DNA from: Elusimicrobiota bacterium
GTDB taxonomy: Bacteria > Elusimicrobiota > Elusimicrobia > UBA1565 > UBA9628
Direction: 5' to 3'
NCBI GenBank assembly: GCA_027451985.1
Contig: DAIDHS010000006.1
Coordinates: forward strand, 23,344-87,343
Length of the DNA stretch: 64,000 nt
Positions 35,237 through 43,503 of the stretch are shown piece by piece (positions within the stretch are counted from its first letter, which is position 1; every line of letters begins with the position of its first letter). Below the pieces are notes generated by a model. That model was not told the origin of the DNA. It saw only the letters and a program-made list of their open reading frames with translations, and made no database searches. The position numbers and the translations under genes were made by a program.

Positions 35237-36214
35237 TCAGAACGCCAGAATCGCGCGCGCCGCGCTCAGGACCCGCTCGGCGTCCGGAATGTAGTGCTTC
35301 TCCAGACGGAATAGGGGCATGCGGATGTCCCAGCTTCCCACGCGCTTGACCGGAGCCTTAAGGCTCAAAAGCGATCGCTCGGAGATCAGAGCGCTGACTT
35401 CGGCCGCCCAAGATCCCATGTTGGGCGCCTCGTGCGCGATAACCACGCGCCCGGTCTTGTGCGCCGAGGCCAGAATCGCGTCCAAGTCCAAAGGCGCGAG
35501 CGTGCGCAGATCCAGGACTTCGGCGGAGGCGCCTTCCTTTTCCAATATCTCGGCGGCCTTGAGGCAGGTATGGACCATGGCGCCCCAAGAAATTAGAGTG
35601 AGATCGGAGCCGATCCTGGCTTGGCGCGCCTTGCCGATGGGCGTTTCGTAGGGCTCCTGCGGCACCTCGCCTTTGACCGCGCGGTAAAGGGCCTTGGGCT
35701 CGAAGAAGACCACGGGATCGGGGTCGCGCACGGCGGCGATGAGGAGTCCCTTCGCGTCGGCCGGCGTGGAGGGGCAGATGACCTTGATGCCGGGGGTATG
35801 GCAGACGTAGGCCTCGGGCGACTCGGAATGATGCTCCGGCGCATGGATGAGACCTCCGTGCGGACAGCGCAGAACCATGGGCACGGTGTTGCGGCCGCGC
35901 GTGCGGTTGCGCATGCGGCCCATGTGGCAAAGAATTTGATCCATGCCCGAGGGCAGGAATCCGTCGAACTGGATTTCGCACACGGGCCGAAAGCCGTCGA
36001 TGGCAAGGCCTATGGAGGATCCGAGAATGCCGATTTCGGCCAAGGGCGTGTCCACGACGCGGTCGGCGCCGAATTTCTGCTGCAAGCCTTCGGTCGCGCG
36101 GAAGACGCCGCCGTTGAGGCCCACGTCTTCGCCCAGCACCAAGACGCGTTCGTCTTCGGCCATCGCCTGATGCAGGCCTTGATTGATGGCTTGCACCAGA
36201 TTCAGCTCGGGCAT
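35237..36214 (-). CDS. 2-oxoacid dehydrogenase E1 component, beta subunit
   Basis: A 325-residue transketolase-like E1 beta subunit. It contains VLVLGEDVGLNGGVFRATEGL, DTPLAEIGILGSSIGLA, and the C-terminal domain with VIAHEAPNMGSWAAEVSALI. Length is exactly typical. The ATG at 36214 lies one base after the alpha subunit stop, so the two subunits are translationally coupled. It forms the alpha2beta2 E1 that decarboxylates a 2-oxoacid with thiamine diphosphate. Confidence 0.93.
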   Translation of the reverse strand: MPELNLVQAINQGLHQAMAEDERVLVLGEDVGLNGGVFRATEGLQQKFGADRVVDTPLAEIGILGSSIGLAIDGFRPVCEIQFDGFLPSGMDQILCHMGRMRNRTRGRNTVPMVLRCPHGGLIHAPEHHSESPEAYVCHTPGIKVICPSTPADAKGLLIAAVRDPDPVVFFEPKALYRAVKGEVPQEPYETPIGKARQARIGSDLTLISWGAMVHTCLKAAEILEKEGASAEVLDLRTLAPLDLDAILASAHKTGRVVIAHEAPNMGSWAAEVSALISERSLLSLKAPVKRVGSWDIRMPLFRLEKHYIPDAERVLSAARAILAF

Positions 36215-36215
36215 C

Positions 36216-37343
36216 TTACGGGAACCGTCCTTCGGCGGGCGGCAGGACCGCCAGATTTTCGTCCCCGGTCCTGGTTTCCAAGATCTTTTGCAATTCCGCG
36301 CGCTCCTCGATAAGCTGCCAGGGCGCGACGGCGTAATTCTCGGAGAACATGTCGAGAGGGTTCGGCGGGGGGAAAGACTCGTAGGCTTTGATCTCGGCTT
36401 CAAGCATCGCCAAGGATTCCTTTTGCAGGCGCGCTTCTTTTTCGGCGTCCCACAGGCCTTGGCTCTCCAGGTAGCGGCGAAGCCTCAGGATGGGATCTTT
36501 GCGCTTCCATGCCTCCACTTCGGACGCGTCGCGGTAGCGTCCCGCGTCGTCCGCCGTGGTGTGGTGGCTCAAACGATAGGTCTCGCATTCGATGACGCTG
36601 GGACCGCGGCCCTCGCGCGCACGGGCGACGGCCGCGCTGACTTCCTTATAAATCGCGAAGACATCGTTGCCGTCCACTTGGACGCCGAAGGCTCCATAGC
36701 CCCAGGCTTTTTGCGCGAGAGTCTTTCCGGCCGACTGCTTCTCCCGCGGCACGGAAATGGCCCAATGGTTGTTTTCGATAATGTAGATCGCCGGCAGCTT
36801 CATGGAGGCGCAAAACGTTAGGGCTTCGTGCAAATCGCCTTTGGACGAGGTGCCGTCGCCCAGGTAGGCCATCGCCACGCCGCCTTTGCCTTTGAGTTTT
36901 TCACCCCAGGCCAGGCCCGCCGCCTGGGTCAGGTGCGAGCCCACGGGAATCGCGAAAATAAGATCGTTGTTCTCGTCGGGAAACTTCACGCCGCGATCGT
37001 CGCCGGCCCAGTAGAGCAGGGAGTAGCGCAGCTGCATGCCTCGCGCATAGTAGGCGCCCTGGCCTCTGTAAGTCGGCACGAGCCAATCCTTGGGCCGCAG
37101 ACACGCCGCCGGAACGATTTGGCTGGCCTCCTGGCCGAGAATCATGGGGTAGGTGCCCAGGCGGCCCTGGCGCTGCAGTTTGACCGAGCGCTCGTCGAAA
37201 AGCCTCAGCTCGATCATTTTTCGGTAGAGCCAGAGAAGCTGCTCCTCGGGCAAATCGACGGGAATGGAGAAATCGCGCACGCCCTCGGCGCTCAGGATTT
37301 CGACGCGTTCGGTCCGCGAGAGGTCAGCCGAGATGATTGGCAC
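36216..37343 (-). CDS. 2-oxoacid dehydrogenase E1 component, alpha subunit
   Basis: A 375-residue thiamine-diphosphate-binding subunit. The cofactor motif runs from GDGTSSKGDLHEAL to IENNHWAIS, and the phosphorylation-loop region reads YRLSHHTTADDAGRYR, closer to branched-chain oxoacid dehydrogenases (HTTSDD) than to acetyl-transferring PDH. I therefore lean towards branched-chain oxoacids, in keeping with amino acid catabolism, but pyruvate remains possible. The start is a GTG within the last 20 bases of lipA. Confidence 0.9.
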   Translation of the reverse strand: MPIISADLSRTERVEILSAEGVRDFSIPVDLPEEQLLWLYRKMIELRLFDERSVKLQRQGRLGTYPMILGQEASQIVPAACLRPKDWLVPTYRGQGAYYARGMQLRYSLLYWAGDDRGVKFPDENNDLIFAIPVGSHLTQAAGLAWGEKLKGKGGVAMAYLGDGTSSKGDLHEALTFCASMKLPAIYIIENNHWAISVPREKQSAGKTLAQKAWGYGAFGVQVDGNDVFAIYKEVSAAVARAREGRGPSVIECETYRLSHHTTADDAGRYRDASEVEAWKRKDPILRLRRYLESQGLWDAEKEARLQKESLAMLEAEIKAYESFPPPNPLDMFSENYAVAPWQLIEERAELQKILETRTGDENLAVLPPAEGRFP

Positions 37344-38250
37344 CGAGATAATCCTTCAGGAAAAGCTCGCCGGCCCGATAGGAGCTGCGCACGAACGGCC
37401 CCGATGCCACGTGCAGAAAACCCATCTCCCGCGCGCGGCGGCCGTAATCCTCGAAGCGCTCGGGCGAAACGAATTCCGCGACGGGGAGGTTGCGCTTGGC
37501 GCGGCTGGGCCGCAGGTACTGGCCGATGGTCAAGATTTGCACGCCGGCTTGGCGCAGGTCGTAAAAGGCCGCCAAGACCTCGTCTTTCGTTTCTCCCAAG
37601 CCCAGCATCAAAGAGGATTTGCTCGGCGTTTTTGGCGCGATCTCGCGGCACAAAGCCAAAACTTCAAGGGACTGCCGGTATGAGGCCCGGTGATCGCGCA
37701 CGTCCGGAGTCAAGCGCTCAACGGTCTCCAGGTTGTGGGCCAGCACGTCCGGCCCGGCTGCGGCGACGATTTTAAGCAAATCTCGCCGGCCCTGAAAATC
37801 CTGCATCAGGATTTCAATCAAAAGCTTCGGATTTCGCCGTTTGGCCTCGCGAATGACCTGCGCGACATGCCCTGCGCCTTGATCCGGCAAATCGTCGCGG
37901 CACACGGTGGTGATGACGGCGTAGTCGAGGCCCATGTCCGAAAGAGTCTCCGCCAGCTTTATGGGCTCCTCGGGATCCGGGGCGTCAGGTCTGGCTTTAG
38001 ATGACACAGAGCAAAAACGGCAGGCGCGCGTGCACTCGTCTCCCAAGAGCATGAAGGTCGCGGTGGCGGCGCCCTTTTGTCCGCCCCAGCACTCGGCGAT
38101 GTTGGGGCAGCGCGCTTCCTCGCACACGGTGTGCAAGCTGCGGCGGGCGGAGACGGCCTTGATGCGCTCGAAATCCTTTCCGCCCGCGAGCTTGACCTTG
38201 AGCCAGGGAGGCAGGCGAGCGGGCTGTTCCGCGGTCGCGGAATTACTCAT
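37324..38250 (-). CDS. lipA: Lipoyl synthase
   Basis: A 308-residue radical SAM enzyme that inserts two sulfurs into octanoyl groups. The auxiliary cluster motif is CEEARCPNIAEC (about residues 43-54) and the radical SAM motif CTRACRFC (about 74-81); RSSY near the C-terminus supplies the serine ligand. Length is normal. The ATG overlaps the trxB stop by eight bases and the gene's 3' end overlaps E1 alpha, so it is embedded in the dehydrogenase operon. Confidence 0.96.
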   Translation of the reverse strand: MSNSATAEQPARLPPWLKVKLAGGKDFERIKAVSARRSLHTVCEEARCPNIAECWGGQKGAATATFMLLGDECTRACRFCSVSSKARPDAPDPEEPIKLAETLSDMGLDYAVITTVCRDDLPDQGAGHVAQVIREAKRRNPKLLIEILMQDFQGRRDLLKIVAAAGPDVLAHNLETVERLTPDVRDHRASYRQSLEVLALCREIAPKTPSKSSLMLGLGETKDEVLAAFYDLRQAGVQILTIGQYLRPSRAKRNLPVAEFVSPERFEDYGRRAREMGFLHVASGPFVRSSYRAGELFLKDYLGANHLG

Positions 38251-39169
38251 GGCCGGCCAGGAACCGCTCGGCTTCCAGCGCGGCCATGCAGCCCGTGCCC
38301 GCCGCGGTGACCGCCTGGCGGTAGCGCGCGTCCATGACGTCTCCGGCCGCGAAGACGCCCGGCACGGAAGTCCGCGTGCGGCCGTCCGTGGAGAGGTAGC
38401 CGTTCGGTTCGGTCTTGAGTTGGCCGTTTAAGAAAGCCGTGTTGGGCGCGTGGCCGATGGCGACGAAAAGCCCCTGGCAGGAGAAATCGCTCTCCTTCCC
38501 GGTCTTGAGGTTCTTGAGTTTGAGCCCGTGGACTTGGCCGTCTCCCAGCACGTCGGCTACGGCCGTATCCCAGATGAAGCTGATCTTGGGGTTTTTTCGC
38601 GCGCGCTCCTGCATGATTTTGGAGGCCCGTAGCTCGTTGCGTCTGTGGATGACCGTGACCTTGGAGGCGAAGCGGGTGAGAAACGTCGACTCCTCCATGG
38701 CCGTGTCGCCGCCGCCAACCACGGCGACTTCCTTGCCCTTAAAGAAGAATCCGTCGCACGTCGCGCAGGCCGAGACCCCGTGGCCCATGAGTTTGGCTTC
38801 GGAGGGAATCCCGAGCAGCTTGGCCGAGGCTCCGGTCGCGATGATGAGCGTGTCCGCCGAGGCTTTGACTCCTTCGGTCGTCTCAAGCTGGAAAGGTCGC
38901 TTGGATAAATCGACTTTCGACACATTTTCTTGGACGATTTTGACGCCCAGCCGCTCACACTGTTTTTTCATGTGCTCGACGAGTTCCGGGCCCATGATGG
39001 GCTCCTCGAAGCCGGGGAAATTCTCCACGTCCGAGGTGATCATGAGCTGGCCGCCCAGGCTCACGCCGCCAAAAACAAGGGGTTCTAGTGCCGCCCGAGC
39101 GGCGTAGATGGCCGCGGTATAGGCGGCCGGACCGGATCCGATGATGACGACTTTCTTTGAATAAGTCAT
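38243..39169 (-). CDS. trxB: Thioredoxin reductase
   Basis: A 308-residue flavoprotein with FAD motif GSGPAAYTAAIYAARA, the redox-active CATC in GVSACATCDGFFF (about residues 136-139), the NADPH motif GGGDTAMEE and the C-terminal GVFAAGDVMD. It reduces thioredoxin with NADPH. It is the first gene of the trxB-lipA-E1-E2-lpdA-lipB operon. The ATG lies five bases after a TATAAT on the minus strand with no leader. Confidence 0.95.
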   Translation of the reverse strand: MTYSKKVVIIGSGPAAYTAAIYAARAALEPLVFGGVSLGGQLMITSDVENFPGFEEPIMGPELVEHMKKQCERLGVKIVQENVSKVDLSKRPFQLETTEGVKASADTLIIATGASAKLLGIPSEAKLMGHGVSACATCDGFFFKGKEVAVVGGGDTAMEESTFLTRFASKVTVIHRRNELRASKIMQERARKNPKISFIWDTAVADVLGDGQVHGLKLKNLKTGKESDFSCQGLFVAIGHAPNTAFLNGQLKTEPNGYLSTDGRTRTSVPGVFAAGDVMDARYRQAVTAAGTGCMAALEAERFLAGHE

Positions 39170-39174
39170 AATTG

Positions 39175-39182
39175 ATTATACA
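39175..39182. promoter_or_regulatory. Overlapping divergent -10 elements, trxB / folB
   Basis: Minus-strand TATAAT (39180-39175) ends five bases before the trxB ATG. On the plus strand TTATAC or TATACA at 39176-39182 ends three or four bases before the folB ATG. The two boxes share bases, so polymerase cannot occupy both at once. The whole gap between the divergent start codons is 16 bases. Confidence 0.5.
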
Positions 39183-39185
39183 AGA

Positions 39186-39575
39186 ATGGCCACGAGGGAT
39201 AAAATCTGCATTTCGGGCGTGCGTTGCAAAGTCCGCCTGGGCGTTCCCGAACGGGAACGCCGCCGCCCGCAGCTCATCGAAATCGACGCCGTTTTGGAGT
39301 CCGACATTCGCCCGGCGGCGAAGAACGATGATTTTAAAGCCGCGGTAGATTACCAGAATGCCGAGCGAACCGTGCGGAGCCTGGCCGAAGGGCGGCCCCG
39401 GCGGCTGGTGGAAACCCTCGCCGAGGAGATCGCGCAGGCCCTTTTGCGATGCGACTCCCGCGTTTTTGCCGCGACCATCCGGGTCCATAAGCGGCCTGCG
39501 GCTATGCCCCGAACGCGGGAGGTCTGCGTGGAAATCCGCCGCTCGCGCCGCCGTGCGGCGCGGGGCATGGATTAG
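39186..39575 (+). CDS. folB: Dihydroneopterin aldolase family protein
   Basis: A 129-residue protein of the tunnelling-fold FolB family, which cleaves dihydroneopterin in folate synthesis. Recognisable parts are ISGVRCKVRLGVPERERRRPQ, the DYQNAERTVRSLAEG strand-helix and LVETLAEEIAQALL, with the catalytic lysine in TIRVHKRPAAMP. It ends in an Arg-rich tail. folE and queD in the same window provide the pathway context. It precedes msbA on the same strand with a 33-base gap. Confidence 0.88.
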   Translation: MATRDKICISGVRCKVRLGVPERERRRPQLIEIDAVLESDIRPAAKNDDFKAAVDYQNAERTVRSLAEGRPRRLVETLAEEIAQALLRCDSRVFAATIRVHKRPAAMPRTREVCVEIRRSRRRAARGMD

Positions 39576-39608
39576 CGCCGGAAAATTTGGGACAATGTCC
39601 CGCTTGCC

Positions 39609-41348
39609 ATGAAATCGATTAAAAGGCTCATCCCCTATCTCAAGCCGTACTGGGTCCGCTTCATCGAGGCCTGCTTGGTCATGATCGGCGTGGCGCTTTT
39701 AAGCGGCGCCATGGTCGCCATCCTGGAGCCCGCGGTCAACAATGTCCTCATTAAGAAGGACGCGCACACGGCCTACATCATCACCGGGCTCATCCCGCTG
39801 ATCTTTTTCCTCAAGATGATCCTGTCCTACGCCCAGAGCTACCTCATGAGCTACTTGGGCCAGAGAATCACGCAGGATCTGCGCATGGACCTATTCGAGC
39901 ACCTGCACAAGCTGTCTATGGATTTTTTCTGGAAGAACAAGAGCGGGGAAATCATCTCGCGCATGACCAGCGACGTGCAGAACGTCCAGAACGGCCTGCG
40001 CTTCGCGCCGCTTTATCTCATCCGCGACTCCCTGACGGTCATCGTCCTCGTCGTCGTTATGTTCTTCGTCCAGTGGCATTTCGCCTTGGTCGCCCTTCTC
40101 GTCCTGCCCTTCATCGCGGCGGCGCTGATCATCCTAGGCAAGAAGCTCCGCTCGGCTGGAAAGAAAAGCCAGGAGACCATGGGAGAGATCACCCACCGCT
40201 TTCAGGAAAGCCTCCTGGGAATGTTGGTCGTCAAGATCTTCAACTATGAGGATGAAGCGATCGACAAATTCAGGCACGAAAACGACTCCTTCTTCAACCA
40301 GATCATGCGCTACCTGCGCGCGGACGCGCTTTCGGGTCCGCTCATGGAGTTTTTCGGCTCCATTGTCATGGCGGTCGTCTTCTACATGGCCTGGCAGCAG
40401 ATTTTCCAGGGCAAAATGACGCCCGGCGCCTTCTTCGTCTTTATCGGCTGCTTCTCCGCTGCCTACGCGCCGCTTAAGAACCTCGCTAAGCTCAATTCGA
40501 CGGTGCAGTTGACGCTCGCGTCGGCCGATCGTGTTTTCGCGGTTATGGACGCGAAATCCAGCGTCCAAGAAAAAATCCATCCGGTTTTGTTCCAGAGCAT
40601 CTCGCGCGGCATCGAATTCCAGGGGGTTTGCTTCCGCTATCCGACCAGGGACGAATGGGCCGTCAAGGACTTGAACCTGAAAATCCCAACGGGCGAGGTC
40701 CTGGGCGTGGCGGGCGCCAGCGGCTCGGGCAAAACGACGCTGGCGCATCTGCTCCTGAGGCTCTTCGATCCGCAAGAAGGACGCATCCTCATCGACGGCG
40801 TTGATTTGCGCGACTACTCTCTTTCGTCTTTGCGCGATCACGTCGGTTTGGTCGCCCAGGAGACCATCCTGTTCAACGATACGGTCGCGGGCAACGCGAG
40901 CGTAGGGCGCAAGGGCGCCACGGAGGCGGAAATCTGGAAAGCATTGGAAGTCGCCGACGCGCGCACATTCGTCGAGCATATGCCGCAGAAACTTCAGACG
41001 CCGTTGGGCGATCGGGGCATGCAACTGTCGGGAGGCCAGCGCCAGCGTCTGGCCATCGCGCGCGCCGTGCTTAAGAATCCGCCCATCATGCTTCTTGACG
41101 AGGCGACCTCGAACCTCGATGTCGCCAGCGAGAAAGGCGTTCAGGAGGCCCTGGAGCGGCTTTTCCCGGGCCGCACGGTCATGATCATCGCCCACCGGCT
41201 TTTCGCGCTGCAAAAAGCCCACCGCATCGCCGTGCTCCACTACGGGGAGCTTAAAGAGCAGGGTCCGCACGCGGAGTTGGTCGCCAAGGGCGGCCTTTAC
41301 TCCATGCTCTACAAGTTCCAGCAGCTCGAACCCGCCGCCACGGCCTGA
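39609..41348 (+). CDS. msbA: MsbA-type lipid ABC exporter
   Basis: A 579-residue half-transporter with an N-terminal domain of six membrane helices (residues 1-310) and a C-terminal ATPase. Walker A is GASGSGKT, the Q-loop follows in GLVAQETILF, the signature is LSGGQRQR, Walker B IMLLDEATSNLD and the H-loop IAHRL. The family flips lipid A or other lipids across the inner membrane. General ABCB exporters look alike, so the cargo is inferred. Its stop and the next start overlap (TGATG). Confidence 0.88.
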   Translation: MKSIKRLIPYLKPYWVRFIEACLVMIGVALLSGAMVAILEPAVNNVLIKKDAHTAYIITGLIPLIFFLKMILSYAQSYLMSYLGQRITQDLRMDLFEHLHKLSMDFFWKNKSGEIISRMTSDVQNVQNGLRFAPLYLIRDSLTVIVLVVVMFFVQWHFALVALLVLPFIAAALIILGKKLRSAGKKSQETMGEITHRFQESLLGMLVVKIFNYEDEAIDKFRHENDSFFNQIMRYLRADALSGPLMEFFGSIVMAVVFYMAWQQIFQGKMTPGAFFVFIGCFSAAYAPLKNLAKLNSTVQLTLASADRVFAVMDAKSSVQEKIHPVLFQSISRGIEFQGVCFRYPTRDEWAVKDLNLKIPTGEVLGVAGASGSGKTTLAHLLLRLFDPQEGRILIDGVDLRDYSLSSLRDHVGLVAQETILFNDTVAGNASVGRKGATEAEIWKALEVADARTFVEHMPQKLQTPLGDRGMQLSGGQRQRLAIARAVLKNPPIMLLDEATSNLDVASEKGVQEALERLFPGRTVMIIAHRLFALQKAHRIAVLHYGELKEQGPHAELVAKGGLYSMLYKFQQLEPAATA

Positions 41349-42037
41349 TGCCGCCTCCTGCCGTCCCCAAGCCAAGAAAAAACGCGCCGCGGATTTCCGC
41401 CGTCGTTTTTGACATGGACGGCGTGATGGTGGACAGCGAACTGCAGTGGAAACTGGCGGAGAAAGAGTTCCTGCTCCATCGCGTGCCGCGTTGGCGCGCG
41501 GAAGATTATCAGCGCGTCACCGGTCTTAGCCCCTCGGCCCTCTACGATTTTCTAAACGAAGCCTATGGCTTGGCCGAAAGTCGGGAATCCTTTCTTCATG
41601 ACTGCGGTCGGCTGGCCGAAACGATTTACAAGAATCGGGTGACTTTGGCCGATGGGCTTCTTGAGACTTTTGCGCGCGTAAAGAGCAGCGGCCGTTCCTT
41701 GGGAATTGCGTCCTCCTCGCCGCGCGATTGGATCTCCATGGTTCTTGAGCGGTTCGGATTGGCCGCCTGGTTCGGCGCCGTCGTCAGCGCCGATGATGTG
41801 AACGGACGCACCAAGCCGCTGCCGGACAGTTATCTCGCGGCCTGCGCGCGATTGGGATTCGTACCCGAGGTCTGCGCGGCCGTAGAGGACTCCAGAGTGG
41901 GCGTGCTGGCCGCCAAGAACGCGGGGCTCTTTTGCCTCGCGTTTCGCAACGGGGCCAACGGGGACCAGGATTTTTCCGCCGCGGACGCGGAGATCATGAG
42001 CGTCAAGGATGTTCCCGAAGCCCTTCGGATCGACTGA
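41348..42037 (+). CDS. HAD-superfamily phosphatase/mutase (beta-phosphoglucomutase-like)
   Basis: A 229-residue HAD hydrolase with a C1 cap. Motif I is FDMDGVMVDSE with both aspartates, motif II is IASSSP, motif III lysine is in RTKPLPDSY, and motif IV is VEDSRVGVLAAKNAG. Such proteins act on sugar phosphates or phosphoglycolate; the substrate is unknown. It overlaps msbA by one base. It converges on the kinase gene with a gap of two bases. Confidence 0.88.
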   Translation: MPPPAVPKPRKNAPRISAVVFDMDGVMVDSELQWKLAEKEFLLHRVPRWRAEDYQRVTGLSPSALYDFLNEAYGLAESRESFLHDCGRLAETIYKNRVTLADGLLETFARVKSSGRSLGIASSSPRDWISMVLERFGLAAWFGAVVSADDVNGRTKPLPDSYLAACARLGFVPEVCAAVEDSRVGVLAAKNAGLFCLAFRNGANGDQDFSAADAEIMSVKDVPEALRID

Positions 42038-42039
42038 CT

Positions 42040-43503
42040 TTAAAAAAATCGGCTTAAAGCCGTCTGGTGGCTCAGAAAGCTTTTCCAGCGCGCGCGGAGT
42101 TCTCGGGCTTTAGAAGCGGACAGACGAGGGGAGAATGTCTTTTCCACGGGCGCGTTCTGAAGCCTCCGGCTCCAGCGTTCATCGTGGCGGCGCAAGGCCA
42201 AGGAGGCCGCGCCCAGCGCCGTGGCGTCCGGCTGGGACAGGCGTTGAACTGACGTCTGCAGGATATCCGCCTGAAACTGCATCAGGTAGTTTGAACGCGA
42301 AACGCCGCCGGAGGCCCTGATGGTCGGGGCTCTAGACCCGGCCTTAACCATGACTTCGGCGATGTCCGACATGAGAAAGGCGATGCCTTCGACGCAAGCG
42401 CGAACCAAGTCCGCCGGAGTCGTCTGCGCGTCGAGCCCGATGAACGCCGCTTTTGCGCGGGGGTCCCACCGGGGCGCGCCAAGGCCGCCCATGGCGGGCA
42501 GGGCGAGGACGCTGCTCCTGGGTCCGCGGCACATCCCATCGATGTCTGCTCGATTTCTAAGAAGCCCGAAGTTGGACATCCAATCGAGCGCGGCTCCGGC
42601 CGCGTTGACGGTGCCTTCCTCGAAATAAAAGGCCTCGCGGCCCGCCAGCGTCCATCCGATGGAGGCCAGAAGTCCAGGGATGAGTCGCGGTTTGCTGCCC
42701 GAATTTCGCAACAGGAAGGCCCCGGTTCCATAGTTGGCGATCCAGGAGTCGGGCCGCGCTCCACCCAGACCCGCGACCGCGGCCTGCTGATCACCCAGGC
42801 ACGAGAGGACGGGGATTTCGCGTCCGCCGCGATGAATGAGGCCCCAAAGTCCCGCACTGGGAAGAATATCGGGCAGTATTTTCCGGGGAATCTCGAAAGT
42901 GTCAAGAAGATCCGCATCCCAAGAAAGCGACGAGATGTTCATTAAGAGGGTGCGCTGGGCCAGCGTCGGGTCTGCCGCGAAAATGGCGCCGCGGCTCAGG
43001 CGCCAGAGAATGAAGGAGCCGACAGGCCCGGCCAGAAGATATCCGGATTTAGCCAGCGCGCGGACGCGGGAGTTACGACGCAAAATCCAACGAAGCTTCG
43101 GAGCGGAGTAGTAGGGAGTGGGGTAGAGCCCCGTCTTCCAGCGCCAGAACTCCGCGTTTTTCTGGAGGGGGGAAACGTCCTCGGCGGCGCGGCCGTCCTG
43201 CCAACTTAGCGCCGGAGCGGCAGGTTCGCCCGTGCGGGAGTCCCATAAAACAATGGTCGAGCGCTGGCAGGCCAAAGCGAGGCCCGCAATTTCGCGGGAA
43301 GCAGGCAGAAGGGAGAGGACTTTGTCGAGCGCGCGCTCCTGGGTTCGGGCGAGCTCCAACGCTTCATGTTCGACCCAGCCAGGCTTGGGACGCGCAGTCT
43401 TGAGGGGGAACTGGGCGCGTGCTGCGACGCGGCCGGACTCGTCAAAAGCCAAGGCGCGGGAGCTTGAGCTGCCTTGATCGAGGGCGAGGATGACGGGCTT
43501 CAA
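42040..43503 (-). CDS. FGGY-family kinase, glycerol-kinase-like
   Basis: A 487-residue sugar/polyol kinase. LALDQGSSSSRALAFD, GWVEHEALEL, TGLYPTPYYSAPKLRWIL, the catalytic GDQQAAVAGLG and ANYGTGAFLL follow the glycerol kinase pattern in order. The substrate-binding pair of GlpK, Arg-Glu in NQRET, reads Arg-Ser here (CQRSTIVLWD), so glycerol may not be the substrate. No glpF or glpD is nearby. It overlaps the upstream nuclease gene by four bases, and its last codons contain an intrinsic terminator. Confidence 0.85.
   Translation of the reverse strand: MKPVILALDQGSSSSRALAFDESGRVAARAQFPLKTARPKPGWVEHEALELARTQERALDKVLSLLPASREIAGLALACQRSTIVLWDSRTGEPAAPALSWQDGRAAEDVSPLQKNAEFWRWKTGLYPTPYYSAPKLRWILRRNSRVRALAKSGYLLAGPVGSFILWRLSRGAIFAADPTLAQRTLLMNISSLSWDADLLDTFEIPRKILPDILPSAGLWGLIHRGGREIPVLSCLGDQQAAVAGLGGARPDSWIANYGTGAFLLRNSGSKPRLIPGLLASIGWTLAGREAFYFEEGTVNAAGAALDWMSNFGLLRNRADIDGMCRGPRSSVLALPAMGGLGAPRWDPRAKAAFIGLDAQTTPADLVRACVEGIAFLMSDIAEVMVKAGSRAPTIRASGGVSRSNYLMQFQADILQTSVQRLSQPDATALGAASLALRRHDERWSRRLQNAPVEKTFSPRLSASKARELRARWKSFLSHQTALSRFF
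42041..42062 (-). terminator. Intrinsic terminator embedded in the end of the kinase gene
   Basis: On the minus strand CGGCT-TTA-AGCCG is followed by A and seven T residues that also encode the last Phe codons and the TAA stop. The five-base-pair stem is short but the T-tract is strong. Confidence 0.6.

Noticed and set aside
33954-35294. 446-residue plus-strand ORF
   Set aside because: It is the antisense of the E2 gene, rich in Arg, Gly and Asp with no fold pattern, while the minus strand encodes a complete lipoyl-binding acyltransferase.
40134-41375. 413-residue minus-strand ORF
   Set aside because: Antisense of the msbA coding region; the composition is typical of a high-GC shadow frame.
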